DNA of 64,000 nt, taken from positions 3,904,571 to 3,968,570 of the forward strand of contig JAJEKV010000059.1 of assembly GCA_021234155.1 (NCBI GenBank). Direction: 5' to 3'. The DNA comes from Isoetes taiwanensis (taxonomy: Eukaryota; Streptophyta; Lycopodiopsida; Isoetales; Isoetaceae). The stretch's first letter is position 1; every line of letters begins with the position of its first letter. The notes below the pieces were generated by a model that was given only the letters and a program-made list of their open reading frames with translations, did not search any database and was not told the DNA's origin. Below are positions 1 to 11,211 of the stretch, one piece after another. The translations under genes and the position numbers were made by a program.

Positions 1-283
1 TCCCCAAATAACTTCTAATGTAGTAGAGTACAAGGCTTTTATTGCAGGTCTCCAAGAAGCTAAGGCTATGGATATTGCAACCATACACATCTATGGAGAT
101 TCTCAGTTAGTTCGCAGGCAGGTTAGTGGTGAATATCAGGCCAAAAATGCTGACATGGAGTCCCTGAGAAACCAGGTAATGGGGATGCTTGCTTACTTTA
201 CTTCTTGGGAAATTACTCATATCCCAAGGGAGCAGAAATGGGAAGCTGATGCTTTGTGCAGAGATACCTTAATGACTATCTAA
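1..283 (+). pseudogene. Extra (archaeal-type-like) RNase H domain upstream of RT
   Basis: The frame open from base 2 reads through a motif with EYKAFIAGLQEA, then IYGDSQLV, then PREQKWEADALC. This matches the second acidic (E), third acidic (D in GDS) and last acidic (D in ADAL) positions of a type I RNase H of the extra class found in plant Tat elements. The first catalytic Asp would be outside the window. The frame stops at 281-283, about 115 bases before the RT frame. This is a second RNase H in addition to the one that follows RT. It could be part of a longer pol frame broken by decay. Confidence 0.6.
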
Positions 284-396
284 AGGAGCTATACCAGAGG
301 AAGATCTTGATGAGGATGAGGCTAAGGAATTTTGTCCCATATTAGTTATAAATGCATCACAAGAAGAAGCAACCAATGAAGTTATAATTAATAAAC

Positions 397-1200
397 ATGG
401 CCAACAAAGAACTCTGTTTGTGGGATTATTCTGAGCTCATTGGTATCAAGGAAGAGGTATGTCAATTTGAAATTAAAATTAAAGAGGGGTGTAAACCTGT
501 TTTCCAGAAGTTAAGGAGGATCAATGCTTCACTTTTAGATTTAATCAAAGATGAGTTGCATAAGATGTTGGATGCAGGTGTTATTGTGGAAATTATTAAT
601 CCTGAATGGGTGTCATGCATTGTTCCAGTGGAAAAAAAGAATGGTGCTTTGAGAATTTGTATAGATTATTGAGACCTGAACAAAGCCACCATAAAAGATT
701 GTTATCCTTTGCCTTTTCTAGAGGAAATTCTATATGCTGTTGCAGGGAAAGACATGTACTCATTTTTGGATGGTTTTTCAGGGTTTAATCAGATCAGTAT
801 CAAAGAGGAGGATCAGCCAAAGACTTCATTTATCACTCCCTGGGGCACATATGCTATGAAAAGAATGCCATTTGGCCTAATGAATGCTCCAGCTACTTTC
901 CAAAGAGCAATGGATGTCATTTTTAAAACCATGTCTGCTGAAGAGTTTAGGGTGTATCTAGATGACCTTTGTTTGGGTTCTCACTCTATTAACCATGTGG
1001 AATTACTTGCAAAAATTTGCTCTTTATGCAGGACTTCAGGAGTTAATCTGAATCCAAAAAAAATGCATCTTTTTTGCATCAAAAGGACAGCTCTTAGGAC
1101 ATGAAGTATCCAGCCAAGGTATTCAAGTTGCTCAAGAGAAGATTGAAGCCCTCAAAAAGCTAGCACCTCCCAAGAATTTAAAGCAGGTTAAGAGCTTTAT
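397..1200 (+). pseudogene. Ty3/gypsy reverse transcriptase, broken
   Basis: The translation shows the RT fingers (VSCIVPVEKKNG then LRICIDY), the FLDGFSGFNQI motif, the PFGLMNAPATFQRAM motif and the catalytic box YLDDL. A TGA at 670-672 directly follows the IDY motif. A frameshift near 1080 throws the thumb region (GHEVSSQGIQVAQEKIEAL) into another frame. The enzyme would copy element RNA into cDNA in cytoplasmic particles. This copy cannot make a full-length product. Two separate lesions in one domain indicate an old insertion. Confidence 0.8.
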
Positions 1201-1800
1201 TGGTATGACGAGTTTCCTCAGAATGTATATTCCAAATTTTGCTCATATCTTGAGTCCCATTTCTAAGTTGACCAGGGTAGGTAAATTTTCTAAATCTAAA
1301 AGCCAGCACATACCTATCATATGGACTTCAGAATGCCAAGAGGCTTTTGACTTTCTCATTTCATCTATATGTGAAGCTACTCTTTTGAAAAAACCAGATC
1401 GAGCATGCCATTTGAAGTTTATATCATTTGTTACTAAAAAGGCCATAGGTTTAGCCATTTTATGGGATAAGCATACTATAGTTTTTGCAAGCAAACAATG
1501 GAGTGCGCTCTTGAAGAAAGATACACGAGAATAGAAAAAGGTCTTTCTTTGCTCTCATGTTTCTTATTAATAGGCAAGGACATTTGCTTCTGAAAAGTCA
1601 AGTTCAAATTCACATGAAGCAAAGCCCAATGGGCTTGCTATTTGGTAAAGCAACTAATAAACCAAAGATCCAGAGATGGGCTTGTAAGTTGCAAAGTTAT
1701 GATATTTCTGTAAAAGAGTTGCACTTGACACGAAATCCTAGCCTCTACTTGCCTTACATATTTTTTGACCATGAAGATGAATTGAATACTATCGACACTT
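1201..1800 (+). pseudogene. RT thumb/connection and gypsy RNase H remnant
   Basis: The stretch begins with SFIGMTSFLRMYIPNFAHI, the usual start of the region after gypsy RT. It runs through a weak RNase H (residues like ASKQWSALLKKDTRE, then RWACKLQSYDISVKELHL). The canonical first Asp motif is replaced by an FVTKKAIG-type segment, so the domain looks inactive even apart from the stop at 1532-1534. Frames change at least twice. Confidence 0.6.
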
Positions 1801-1803
1801 CAC

Positions 1804-3145
1804 TTGCGTGTAGCACATTTAGAGGTAACTCAAGGAGATCAAGCCAAAGGAGGATGGCAGCAACATATTAGAGATTTTCTACAACATGGGAACATCTCTC
1901 CAAGCCTCACTCCAAGTCAGAAAAGGAAACTCAAGGACAAGTGCAGACAATTCAAGCTGATAGACAATGTCTTGTGCAAAGTTAACAGGGATGGAATCTT
2001 GTTGAGGTGTGTAAATGAAGATGAGTGCGCCTTGATTATTAGGGAGATGCATAAAGGTATCTGTGGAGGACATTTTCTTTGGGGATAACACTGCGAAAAA
2101 AAGATTCTCGTGTGCGGATATTATTGGCCTACTTGTTTTTAGAGATTGCTATGAGGTCATAAAAACTTGCCATCAATGTCGATTTTTAGCAAAAGAATTT
2201 TATTGCCGGTGCCTTGAATCCTATCATATCCCCGGGACCTTTTCAAATTTGGGGGCTAGATTATATTGGTCCCATTAATCCTTCTTCCACAGTCAACATC
2301 AGCATATTATTGTGGCTCTGATTATTTTACTAAGTGGGCAGAGGCTATACCTTTGAGGCAAGCCAATGCCTTCACAACCTACAAGGTTTTTTACATGAAT
2401 TTGTTTGTTCTAGATTTGGTATTCCTTTCCGGATACATTACGATAGAGGTACCCCTTTTGTTAATGAAGTCATTGCTAATTTGTTGAGCATTTTGAAGGT
2501 CAAGCATACCAAAAGCTCTTCATATTATCCTCGGGGTAATGGACAAAATTTGAAGCTACTAACAAGGTGTTGAAAAATATTTTGCGTAAGAGCAGGTTGA
2601 GGTTAACAAAAGGGATTGGCATATCAAAATAGTGGATGCACTTTGGGCTTATAGAGTCACTATCAAAACAGCTACAAATCACACACCTTTCAATTTGGTT
2701 TATGGCATAGAGGCAGTTTTACCAGTAGAACTTGAGTTACCTTCCTTGAGATTAGCTCATAAATTGTGCTTACCTTTGAACATGCCTTACAGGGGAAAGA
2801 TTGGGGCCACTGTTACATCTAGATGAGTATAGAATGGAAGCCGAGAATACTAATTTGCTGAAAAAAGGCTAAAGATCCGTTTTGCATTCAAAGCTGCACA
2901 CAAAAATACAGGGTACTTTTAGGAAAGGAGAGCTTGTTCTCAAATGGAATAAGTCAAAGGAAGATTCAGCTGGCAAATTTGATAATATTTGGGAGGGACC
3001 CTTTGTAGTGCTAGAATCTGCAGGTACTAATTCTTATTGGTTGCAAGAGGTTGCTTCAGGAATGCCATTGCCAAACCCTATCAATATCCTGCAACTGAAA
3101 AGGTATTGGGACCAACATGCTTGCTTGTCCCTCTTCTTACATTAA
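1804..3145 (+). pseudogene. Ty3/gypsy integrase remnant with GPY/F-type C-terminus
   Basis: Pieces in different frames follow integrase order. First comes a zinc-binding-like HKGICGGH segment near 2050-2080 with CHQCRFLAKE downstream. Core fragments follow (YCGSDYFTKWAEAIPLRQA, HYDRGTPFVNEV), then ALWAYRVTIKTATNHTPFNL near 2635. A C-terminal segment with NIWEGPFVVLESAGTNSYWL near 2975-3050 resembles the GPY/F module. Several frameshifts and stops separate them. No chromodomain follows, in contrast to the neighbouring chromovirus. Confidence 0.7.
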
Positions 3146-3175
3146 AAAACTTGGAGATTTACCGTAGGTTTAAAG

Positions 3176-3251
3176 TAGTTAGATCAGTTTGACTTTTGAG
3201 CACATTACTCTAGTAGTTAGATCAGTTTGACTTTTGAGCTTATTACTCTAA
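3176..3251 (+). repeat. 38-bp tandem duplication
   Basis: Two adjacent copies (3176-3213 and 3214-3251) of a unit beginning TAGTTAGATCAGTTTGAC lie just after the integrase relic. They differ at two or three positions. Confidence 0.85.
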
Positions 3252-3731
3252 TGAGTTGGTTTCATGTTTATAGGATGATCTGGCCAGATAACAGTACAAA
3301 TGATCTCAAGAACAGGATTTATACTAATGATTACCAAGTGTCATATGCAGGAGCATCCTTCTTCCATTTTTATTCATCTGTCTTAAAGCACTCCTACCAT
3401 CCATTTAGCCTTCTATTCTCTTTTTCCATACCTTAACAGCACTCTGCAAAATCACCTTCACCATCATAGCAGAGTTGCAAGGATTTGAGACTAATTGGTT
3501 TGTGTGTTTCCATGACAGGTGTACTCTTCCTCCATTCTTTTCATCTGTCATAAGTAGCCCTACCCTCCATTTAAAATTTCTTATTCTCGTTTTCACTCCC
3601 AAAAAGAAGAAAAGCACTCTGCAATTCATCTTTACCACCATAGAAGAGTTGCAACTTTTGAAGGTCAAGAAGGAGACATGCATTTTCTTATTTTGGTGAA
3701 ATCTCAAATACTTGCACACTCACTTCATCTC

Positions 3732-3957
3732 CATTCCATCACCACCCTGCCATATTCACACTCACCTTTGTCTTTTCTCACTCATCATATTCCATTCACA
3801 TCATTCCATCACCACCCTGCCATATTCACACTCACCTTTGTCTTTTCTCACTCATCATATTCCATTTCACATCATTCCATCACCACCCTGTCATGTTCAC
3901 ACTCACTTCTGTCTTTTCTCACTCACCATACTCCATGCACATCATTCCATCACCACA
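3732..3957 (+). repeat. 70-bp minisatellite in the 3' region of the Tat-like element
   Basis: Three full copies start at 3732, 3802 and 3873, with a partial fourth at 3943. Each begins CATTCCATCACCACCCTG and the period is 70-71 bp. Copies 1 and 2 are almost identical and copy 3 is more diverged. The array is C/T-rich on the plus strand and makes Ser/His-rich spurious ORFs. Tandem repeats in the 3' untranslated part are known for the Tat/Ogre group. Confidence 0.9.
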
Positions 3958-4098
3958 TTCATCAACATTTGCACCTCACACTCTCATTCTATCATGTTTC
4001 TACTTAGACACCTTGATACAAGATTGAAGACCCTTCTAGTTATTCATTTTTGACATCACATGGCTGAGGGGACCAGCCTTTTTCTTGTTTTGGCGAGA

Positions 4099-6017
4099 TG
4101 TTGCCCCCAAAGGGCAACATGCTAATTGTGATCTATGCATTCAAACTAGGTCAAATCATCTTGAAAGACTAGGTCAAAGTTTGGAAGATCTTGGTATTCA
4201 ACATTGATATGGAGGTCAAAGGATGTTCATTCTTCGGGTCAACAAGAGCTCAAGTTGAAAGTTCACAAGAGGTATTTTTTGCTTAGTTAAAGAATATGCT
4301 CTAGAAGAATCTGGGTTATGAAGTTTGGAAGACATATTTTGAAGATTGGAAGTTAAGAGTTTGGAAGACCCCATGGTGTATAGTTCCTAATTTTTTTCCC
4401 TTTGCTTCACCCCACTACCCCCATTTTAGCACTTTTGGCTCAACATTGTTTTCATATCCATTGTTCATTCCCTTGCCATGATTGCTTTGCCATAATTGCC
4501 ATCTTCCTCAAATTCCTTACCAATCCCTTCAATGTGCCATCCCCTTGCCTATTTAAAAACCTACTTAAGCCTTTGTTTCAAAAATATCATCCCCTTTTCT
4601 TTATTTTTTCCTTTGCCCCCCCAATAGTCCCTCATAATTTCTTTTGCCTTCATTCTTATTCCATCATATCTTCAGTGGTATATTCCCAACCTTGTCAAAA
4701 GATGCCCCAAAGATTCCCTATTCTTTTACACGTGTGGACAATCTTCCCTATGGTCAATAGGCTATAATCTCCTTTAAGTATTCTATGGGTAAAAACCTTT
4801 GAATCATTGGCCAAGCTTTTAAAAATAGTTGAATACGGCATATACAGGGCATATTCCTGCAAAAATACGAAATCGTATCGCGCAAATTATGCGAAAATAC
4901 AGCTGAAGAACCCTAGAACTGGAAATCCGGCTCGAATCATGCCTTCCCGCGCTCCATTCTCTCTAAGACCACCTTATTTTTTGATTCCGGAACTTAAGCA
5001 ACAGATTAAGCCTAAATTTATTACCTAAAATCACTGAAGGGGAAACACAATCTCGACATTTTTTGAAGCTCAGAAGTACTCAAATCCGACATTGATCATT
5101 GTGGAGCAAGATCTGAAAGATTCTTGAAGTTCCTGAGCACTCCTACTGGATTTACAAAGATCTAATTGGCATTACTTTCAAAAAATTATCTTATGACTTG
5201 TGATGATTATTTTACTATATCTGGAGCTATGAAGCATCCTTATCTATTGTTATCATGATATATTTACCTTCATATCAATTTAAATTGACTGCCAAGTTGA
5301 CAAATCCATCTCTGATATTTCTCTTAGCAATTCTTGCCTCAAAATATTCTACAGAAAAACCTTGAGTGTTTCCAAGCACTTTTGGCCCATTTGCCATCTA
5401 TTCTTAGGGTCTGTGTGAGCCAAAGGATTTGAAATCATCCAAAAATACCACACCTAGCTCAAGTTATAAAAATTTGCTCTCTGTTTTGATCAGTTTTGAC
5501 TATATTTTGCCAAATCCAGCCACAAAAAATATTTTTATAGGTCCAAATGGAAATCTGACTACTTGTCTCTCTTCCTTATCATCATTGCAGTATATTTGCT
5601 TTGGAAATTTCCAAAACACGCTTGGCAACTTCAAATCTCATTTTCTGATCACTGTTTTCCATATTTGACTTCTATTGACCAAATTTTGACCCCACTTTGA
5701 GATCAAATAACTCTCAAATTTAGTTTCTGACTTGGTCAGGGACTTTATCATTGGATACCTACAACGTTTTTGAGCAAGTCTATAGCAGTTGACTCGAGAA
5801 ATCAATCCATATCTCACCACCACATCTGTTTTAGTAAGGGTACCATTTTTTGGAAATGGGAAAGGTATAGAACTTCAAATTTTTGAACTTCGATTTAAAT
5901 TTATCTTGCATAGACTGATCACCTTAAGTGATCTGGAGGTTCTAACCCCAATTTGAGTGAAAAACTCAGATTGGTTCCTTGTGGTTGACCTTTAAGCCAG
6001 GTTTAGGGTCAATACCT
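4099..6017 (+). other. Probable 3' LTR or flank of the Tat-like element; no gene seen
   Basis: At 4099 a TG start opens a perfect short inverted repeat (ATGTTGCCC / GGGCAACAT, 4098-4120) after a purine-containing stretch. That would suit an LTR 5' end. About 1.9 kb of AT-rich non-coding sequence follows, ending where the chromovirus LTR begins. I see no matching second LTR in the window, so the LTR call is only an inference from position. No convincing coding region is present. Confidence 0.3.
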
Positions 6018-7211
6018 TGTCCCTATTCAGACAATCCACGCTCATCTACAATCATGCCACGCATAAAACTCCCTTGGGTAGTACTTACTGTACTCACCCC
6101 AGTATCACTAAGATACGGTAACAGTGGAGCATAGCTCCACAATGGATGCTCTGCTTTCACTGGACTGTCGGTAGACATAGGATATTGTCCCATACCAATA
6201 TCTTTCGCCCACCTCACCAGCACTCACAAGTATACGAGTAAATAAACATAAGTTTATTCACAGAAGGAATGGCTCATTTCAGAGACCTAGCCTTGTAGCT
6301 GTTTGGCTCTTAAGCTACGCCAGTAATAACCAGCCATAGCCAATCCTTACACTTATCCAAGGCAGACTATAGCTTGGAATTAGCTCCAACTCATTCTACA
6401 AGGTTTCACAAGGAGTAGTTTGGTGATTCAAGAAAGGCATCATAAGCATCATTCTAAGGCTAGCCTTTTATTCTTTCAGAGAACTTTACACAGGTATTTG
6501 TTTAAGGCTGTTGTTATACAGCAAGCTACTACCATGGCTCTGCCATCTAAATGGATTCAACAATTCGTGGCTTACCTGCAGCAAAAGCTTCCCTTGCTAC
6601 AAGAGTGGCGATTGTTGCTTGATGCTTCACTCAAATCTGTTCACGTCTCCTTGTAATAGACGACGCCTCCTTTCTTCTCTTACAGCCTTTCCCCCTTCTT
6701 CTCTTTCCTGTAACCCCCTACTGCTATCAGAACCGAGGGCCTGCCAAATCGTGGCTAAGCCACGTGGCACTGCCCCAGATGGTGATTCTGCCGGATCCCA
6801 ATTCTGGCCCCATCCGGCCCTGGATTCTGTTCCTCTGCCCGCTTGTTATAGGCCATGGCCCAGCCACGTTCAGATGCCCCACTTTAAGGGGTGCTTACAT
6901 TTTTTAATGCAATGGTTTTTAAACCATTAAAGGTATTTATACCCTTAGGTTAATCTAACACAATATGTATTGCCTTGTTATTGCTTGAAGGGAAATACTT
7001 CAAAACACCATATGATTATTTCCAAACCCAATAACCAGGCAACGTCATATCCTAGTCTACCATGCCGTGGTGCACTGCGACAACTTAGACTAGATGACAT
7101 GCGACCATTACACACCTATGGCCAATATGCCATAGAACATTCCATTATGCCAAATATTGATATGCATGCACAATATCAAACAATGGTCTGCCAATTTGTT
7201 TAGGCATAACA
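6018..7211 (-). repeat. 3' LTR of the chromovirus
   Basis: On the minus strand the LTR begins TGTTATGCCTAAACAAATTGG at 7211, directly after a polypurine tract. It is repeated with high identity and in the same orientation at 23965-25082. Its other end is taken as ...GGGACA at 6018. Both copies also share the next five bases, so the boundary may be a few bases further out. Confidence 0.8.
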
Positions 7212-8343
7212 TTACTCCCCCCTTGGGATTCTTGTCCTTGAGAATCGGCTCCAGACCATTGAGCCATAACATCTGGATATTGAGTCATGAAACGACAACT
7301 CTCCCACGTCGCCTTTGAGACAGGTCTATGCTTCCATTTTACCAGAAATTCCATCTGGTCTTTTTGCGGGAATTCAATATTCTTTCAGCGGTAGGAATTC
7401 TATCCAACTCCACCATGTGTTCCTGAGAAGGCACAACATTCACAGCTTTTTCACATGGAAAACTGGATGAATGTTCACATTCGGTGGAAGTTGCAACTTG
7501 AAGGCAACATCACTATATTTCTTCAAAATTTTATAAGGACCACTGTATCTTAGGAAGAGCTTTGGTTTCTTTCCTGGAAGCAATGACAATATTGCTTTTC
7601 TTTTCAGATTTGCAGGGAAGACAACACGAACGTATACCATCTGACCTTCATGCAACTCGATCGGGCTCTCGATAAATTGGCACGTGCCCTTGCCCGATCC
7701 TGGGCCTGTCTCATATGCAATTGACACAAACCAAGTGTCACATCCATGGCTTCAAGCATACTTATAGCAACATCATCGGCCCACTAAAACCAAGCGATAC
7801 AGGTCCTCTGGGATTTCTCCCAAATATAGCCACAAACGGGCTAGTTTTGATGCTCTGCTGGAACCCATTATTGTAAGCAAACTCCACAATTGGCAAATAG
7901 TCCTCCCATCTGGATTGCTGAGTGGCCACATAAGATCTCAGCATATCCTCCAGAATTTGATTCACTCTTTCAGTTTGCCCATCCATTTCTGGATGATCTC
8001 CACTAGAGAACTGAAGAGTGCATTTTAATGCAGAGAACAATTCACGCCAGAAATTCCCAGTAAATTTCATATCTCGATCACTTACAATAGCTTTGGGTAA
8101 TCCAAAAATAGGAAATACATGTTGCATATAAGCCTTGGCCACCGCCAACCCATCAGCATTCTTTGTGAGAGGTATAAAGCGTGCATACTTCGTCAACCTA
8201 TCCACAATGACAAGTATCTGAGTATAGTGACGCACAGTACGAGGCAACTTCACAATGAAATCTATAGAGATTTCACTCCATCTCTCCTCTGGCATCGACA
8301 CAGGTTGCAATAGCCTTGGAGTCTTGCCTCGACCCGCTTTAAC
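7145..8343 (-). pseudogene. Chromovirus integrase core, GPY/F module and chromodomain
   Basis: From 8310 downward the translation shows the DDE integrase core: ISIDFIVKLP, then IVSDRDMKFTG, then a glutamate in DGQTERVNQILEDML. At 7727-7440 a GPY/F-type region follows (KLFLRYSGPYKILKK, IHPVFHVKKL). At 7354 a chromodomain appears with EFLVKWKHRPVSKATWES. Integrase joins cDNA to host DNA; the chromodomain in this group is thought to steer insertion toward particular chromatin. The three parts are in different frames, so decay has broken the C-terminal end. Confidence 0.85.
7212..7226 (-). other. Polypurine tract of the chromovirus
   Basis: The minus strand reads CAAGGGGGGAGTAA immediately before the LTR start TGTTATGCC. 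This is the expected primer site for plus-strand DNA synthesis. It overlaps the end of the open frame that follows the chromodomain. Confidence 0.8.
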
Positions 8344-9597
8344 CTGCTAACAAGTCTCACAAACTTTTACATATTCCTGCACATCCTCTTTCAAGCTAGG
8401 CCAGTAAAACATTCTTTTGAGTGATTCATATGTTTTCCACTCACCTCCATGCCCAGCATAAGGTGCATCATGAAATTCGCTCAATAACTGCTTTCTCAAA
8501 GTGTCCACAACAGGAACATAAATACGTCCCTTATGATACCAGAGTCCATCCTGGATATCCCAAGCATCAGGTAACTTGGATAGATGCTCCATACTCAAAA
8601 TATAGGCATCCAAGTCATATGCTTGCTTAATCTGTGACACCAAAGCAAATTCACATTGAACCATCACATTTACTTCCCGAACCCTAGAAAGAGCATCAGC
8701 AACAGGATTCTTTTTCCCGGAAAGATGTTCAACATGAAAATGGAATTGAGAAAGAAAGTCCAACCATCTAGCTTGTCTTGGACTTACCTCGGCCTGGCTT
8801 TGCAGGAATTTCAATGGTTTATGATCGGTATAGACCACAAACTCACATTTATTGCGGAGATAGTATTTCCAGACTTTGAGTGCATGAACCGTCGCTGGTA
8901 ACTCTTGCTCATAGGTGGAATAGTTTTTCTCAGTAGCATTGAGTTGGCGACTTTCATACGCCACTACTCTACCATCCTGCATGAGAACAGCACCAATGCC
9001 ATAACCACATGCATCCGTGTAAACCTCATAAGGTTTACTCATGTCTGGGATCAACAGAATAGGCGCTGAAGTTAGCAACCTCTTCAGCATATCCATTGCC
9101 TGCTGCTGCTTCCTCGTCCATTGCCACTGGACATTAGTTTTCAACAATATAGTTAAAGCAGCTGCAATCTTGGCAAACTTCCAGACAAATTTACGATAAT
9201 AACTGGCCAATCCTAAGAAACTACGCAACTCTGATACATTCTTTGGCACAGGCCAAGACTGAATTGCCTTCGTCTTCTTGGGATCTACAGCTACACCTTC
9301 AGCAGATATAATGTGGCCCAAATATTCCACCTGTGCTTTCAAAAATTCACACTTCGACATTTTCGCATACAACTTATGCTGTCTGAGCAGAGTTAGCACA
9401 AAATGCAAATGATTCAAATGCTCATCCAAGGTTTTGCTATAAACCAGAATATCATCTAAGAATACTTCAACAAAAGTATCAAGACATCCTGCAAAAACCT
9501 CATTCATCATTCTGGAAAAAGTGGCAGGAGCATTCGTTAGTCCAAAGGGCATCACCAAAAATTCAAAATGACCAAAGGTGGTCCTGAAGGTAGTTTT
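8344..9597 (-). pseudogene. Chromovirus RT (second half), RNase H and integrase zinc finger
   Basis: The frame resumes at the fold-back element's left end with the RT segment TTFGHFEFLVMPFGLTNAPA. The catalytic box VFLDDILVYS and thumb are followed by RNase H with YTDACGYGIGAVL, TYEQELPATV and YTDHKPLKFL. The HHCC zinc finger of integrase comes next (HDAPYAGHGG ... KVCETC). A TAG near 8344 ends the frame at the zinc finger, after which integrase continues in the same frame. All RT and RNase H catalytic acids that I can see are present. Confidence 0.9.
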
Positions 9598-11211
9598 TGT
9601 GACATTCCATGTAAGTATACGATATACGTATACCGTACCTGACACGTCACTAAGGTATTGGGAACCATTGGGAATTGGCTTAAGTGGATTATTGACATTA
9701 AACTAACCTAAGAATACTAACTAATTGTGACGCTCCCCAGACCTATACGATGCTCCCATCGTATTATACACACGGGAAATCCCCTCGTCTACGGCGACAA
9801 TACCACCATAGAAAGGCCCTCCGTCTGACTCGGACCACTTGTGATGGCAAGTGTCCGGGTGAAGGACACGGAGATGTCATTCGTCCCACGCCTTCGATGG
9901 GAATCCTAATAGCGGAAGCGCACATACAAAGTTAGCACCTGGCAACAACACAATAAATAATATGCCACCACGAAGGGTGGCCCATCACCATCAATGCGAA
10001 TACAACGGAACACTAACATATCAAAGGAAATGCATCATGAATGAGGGCTCTACCCCGGCTCAGACTCATGGGGAATCAACTGACAGTCAAGGCCTCTAGA
10101 TAACAACAGACAGAATCATGACAATGGCGCTGGCTGGCATAGGACAATGGCTAGGGTAGTCCACTCCATCCGCCCCTCCTGTGCACACTTTGCTGATAGG
10201 ATGGAACATGCTCTGGCGTGATTGTAGCCTTCCGGAGACGCAATGCCATGGAATCACCCTATGGAACTACTCCGGGTTATATCTCCCCGGTCCGATGAGG
10301 CAGGTCGGAGAGGCATCCCCTCCCCGAGTATGACAGATCCCTAGGTGTGCTAGAGAACGCGTGCCCCCCTTAGTGACCGACTTACTCCCCTAAATCTAAA
10401 GGCAGGCTCACCTGCCCGTTCGAGCCCAGGGCGCCCAATCATGTTGGCTTGCCACCTGCGACCCAGGGAGTGTCAGACTCATACCCGGCCCTCTCCGTGA
10501 CCGGCTATAAGCCTAGCACACTGTAGGAGTCCTGTAGCCGCGCTAGGCAAGACCCCACCCCCGATTCACCATCATACTCGTTGTTTGATGCTGAATCACA
10601 TCATAGCATCCCCAGCCAGGTGGGCTCTTGTGCACAGGCCGCATTTACTGGGATTTAAGAGGTGCTAGCTAGGAACATCACTAAATCTAAATAGCTTTCA
10701 GGCCTCTACCCCCCTTTAAACCCATACATCACGGAGGAACAGAAAGAGAGAACAGAATCTGATACAACATCCCTAATCATCATAAATAGATCATAACATA
10801 GAATCTAATCATCCATCTACCTCAAACAAGGGTTAGAATAGCACACAACTACCTAGAACTGACCTGTGTCCTGGCTGGACCCATTATCTCGAAGAACATC
10901 CATAGAACTGGTCAGATGTTAGGTTGTGACAGCTTCCTCCTTCCACTACTCTTCTCATACTCGAATTTGGGTAGAATTGGGATGAGGATCTCACTTTGCC
11001 ACCCAAAGATGGCAACCTGCCCTTGGCCAATCGAGTGAGGCCAAGTGGCACATTCTAACTAGCCTACTTGGCTAACTAATACCATTAGTTAGTATTCTTA
11101 GATTAGTTTAATGTCAAAAATCCACTTAAGTCAATTCCCAATGGTTCCCAATACCTTAGTGACGTGTCAGGTAAGGTATACGTATACCGTATACTTACAT
11201 GGAACGTCACA
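9598..11211. mobile_element. Fold-back element with ~125-bp inverted arms, 5-bp TSD GTTTT
   Basis: The arms at about 9598-9725 and 11081-11211 are near-perfect inverted copies. The outer ends are TGTGAC and GTCACA, and both arms contain the palindromic GTATACGTATAC stretch. The flanks are GTTTT at 9593-9597 and GTTTT at 11212-11216, a direct 5-bp duplication. The insertion lies inside chromovirus RT. Without the insert between the arms the element would be a ~255-bp hairpin. TG..CA ends and a 5-bp TSD are retroviral-integrase-like rather than typical for MITEs. Confidence 0.75.
9726..10931 (-). repeat. ~1.2-kb LTR-like unit nested in the fold-back element
   Basis: The unit starts TGTGACGCTCCCC at 9726 and ends TGTGACA at 10931. 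On the minus strand that end begins TGTCACAACC and is preceded by a purine-rich tract (10932-10960), like a PPT. It is related to the unit at 51940-53602 and more distantly to 14415-15655. All three share blocks such as AGTCCACTCCATCCG and GCGGAAGCG. About 140 bp of internal-like sequence (10932-11075) follow. CTAAT at 9721-9725 and 11076-11080 could be the TSD, but it lies inside a repeated motif of the arm. Confidence 0.6.

Larger units (their letters stand above)
1..6017 (+). mobile_element. Degenerate Tat-like Ty3/gypsy element, 5' part outside window
   Basis: The pol domains are on the plus strand in the order RNase H-like, RT, RNase H, integrase. A non-coding 3' region with a 70-bp minisatellite follows, then a probable LTR starting near 4099. 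Stops and frameshifts occur in every domain, so the copy is dead. gag and protease would lie left of the window. The right edge is set by the start of the chromovirus LTR at about 6018, so the real right end of this element is unknown. The domain order matches the better preserved element at 41095-48416, which supports assigning both to one group. Confidence 0.7.

Noticed and set aside
3678-4053. Two overlapping Ser/His/Thr-rich ORFs of more than 100 codons
   Set aside because: They are produced by the 70-bp minisatellite and have no other support.
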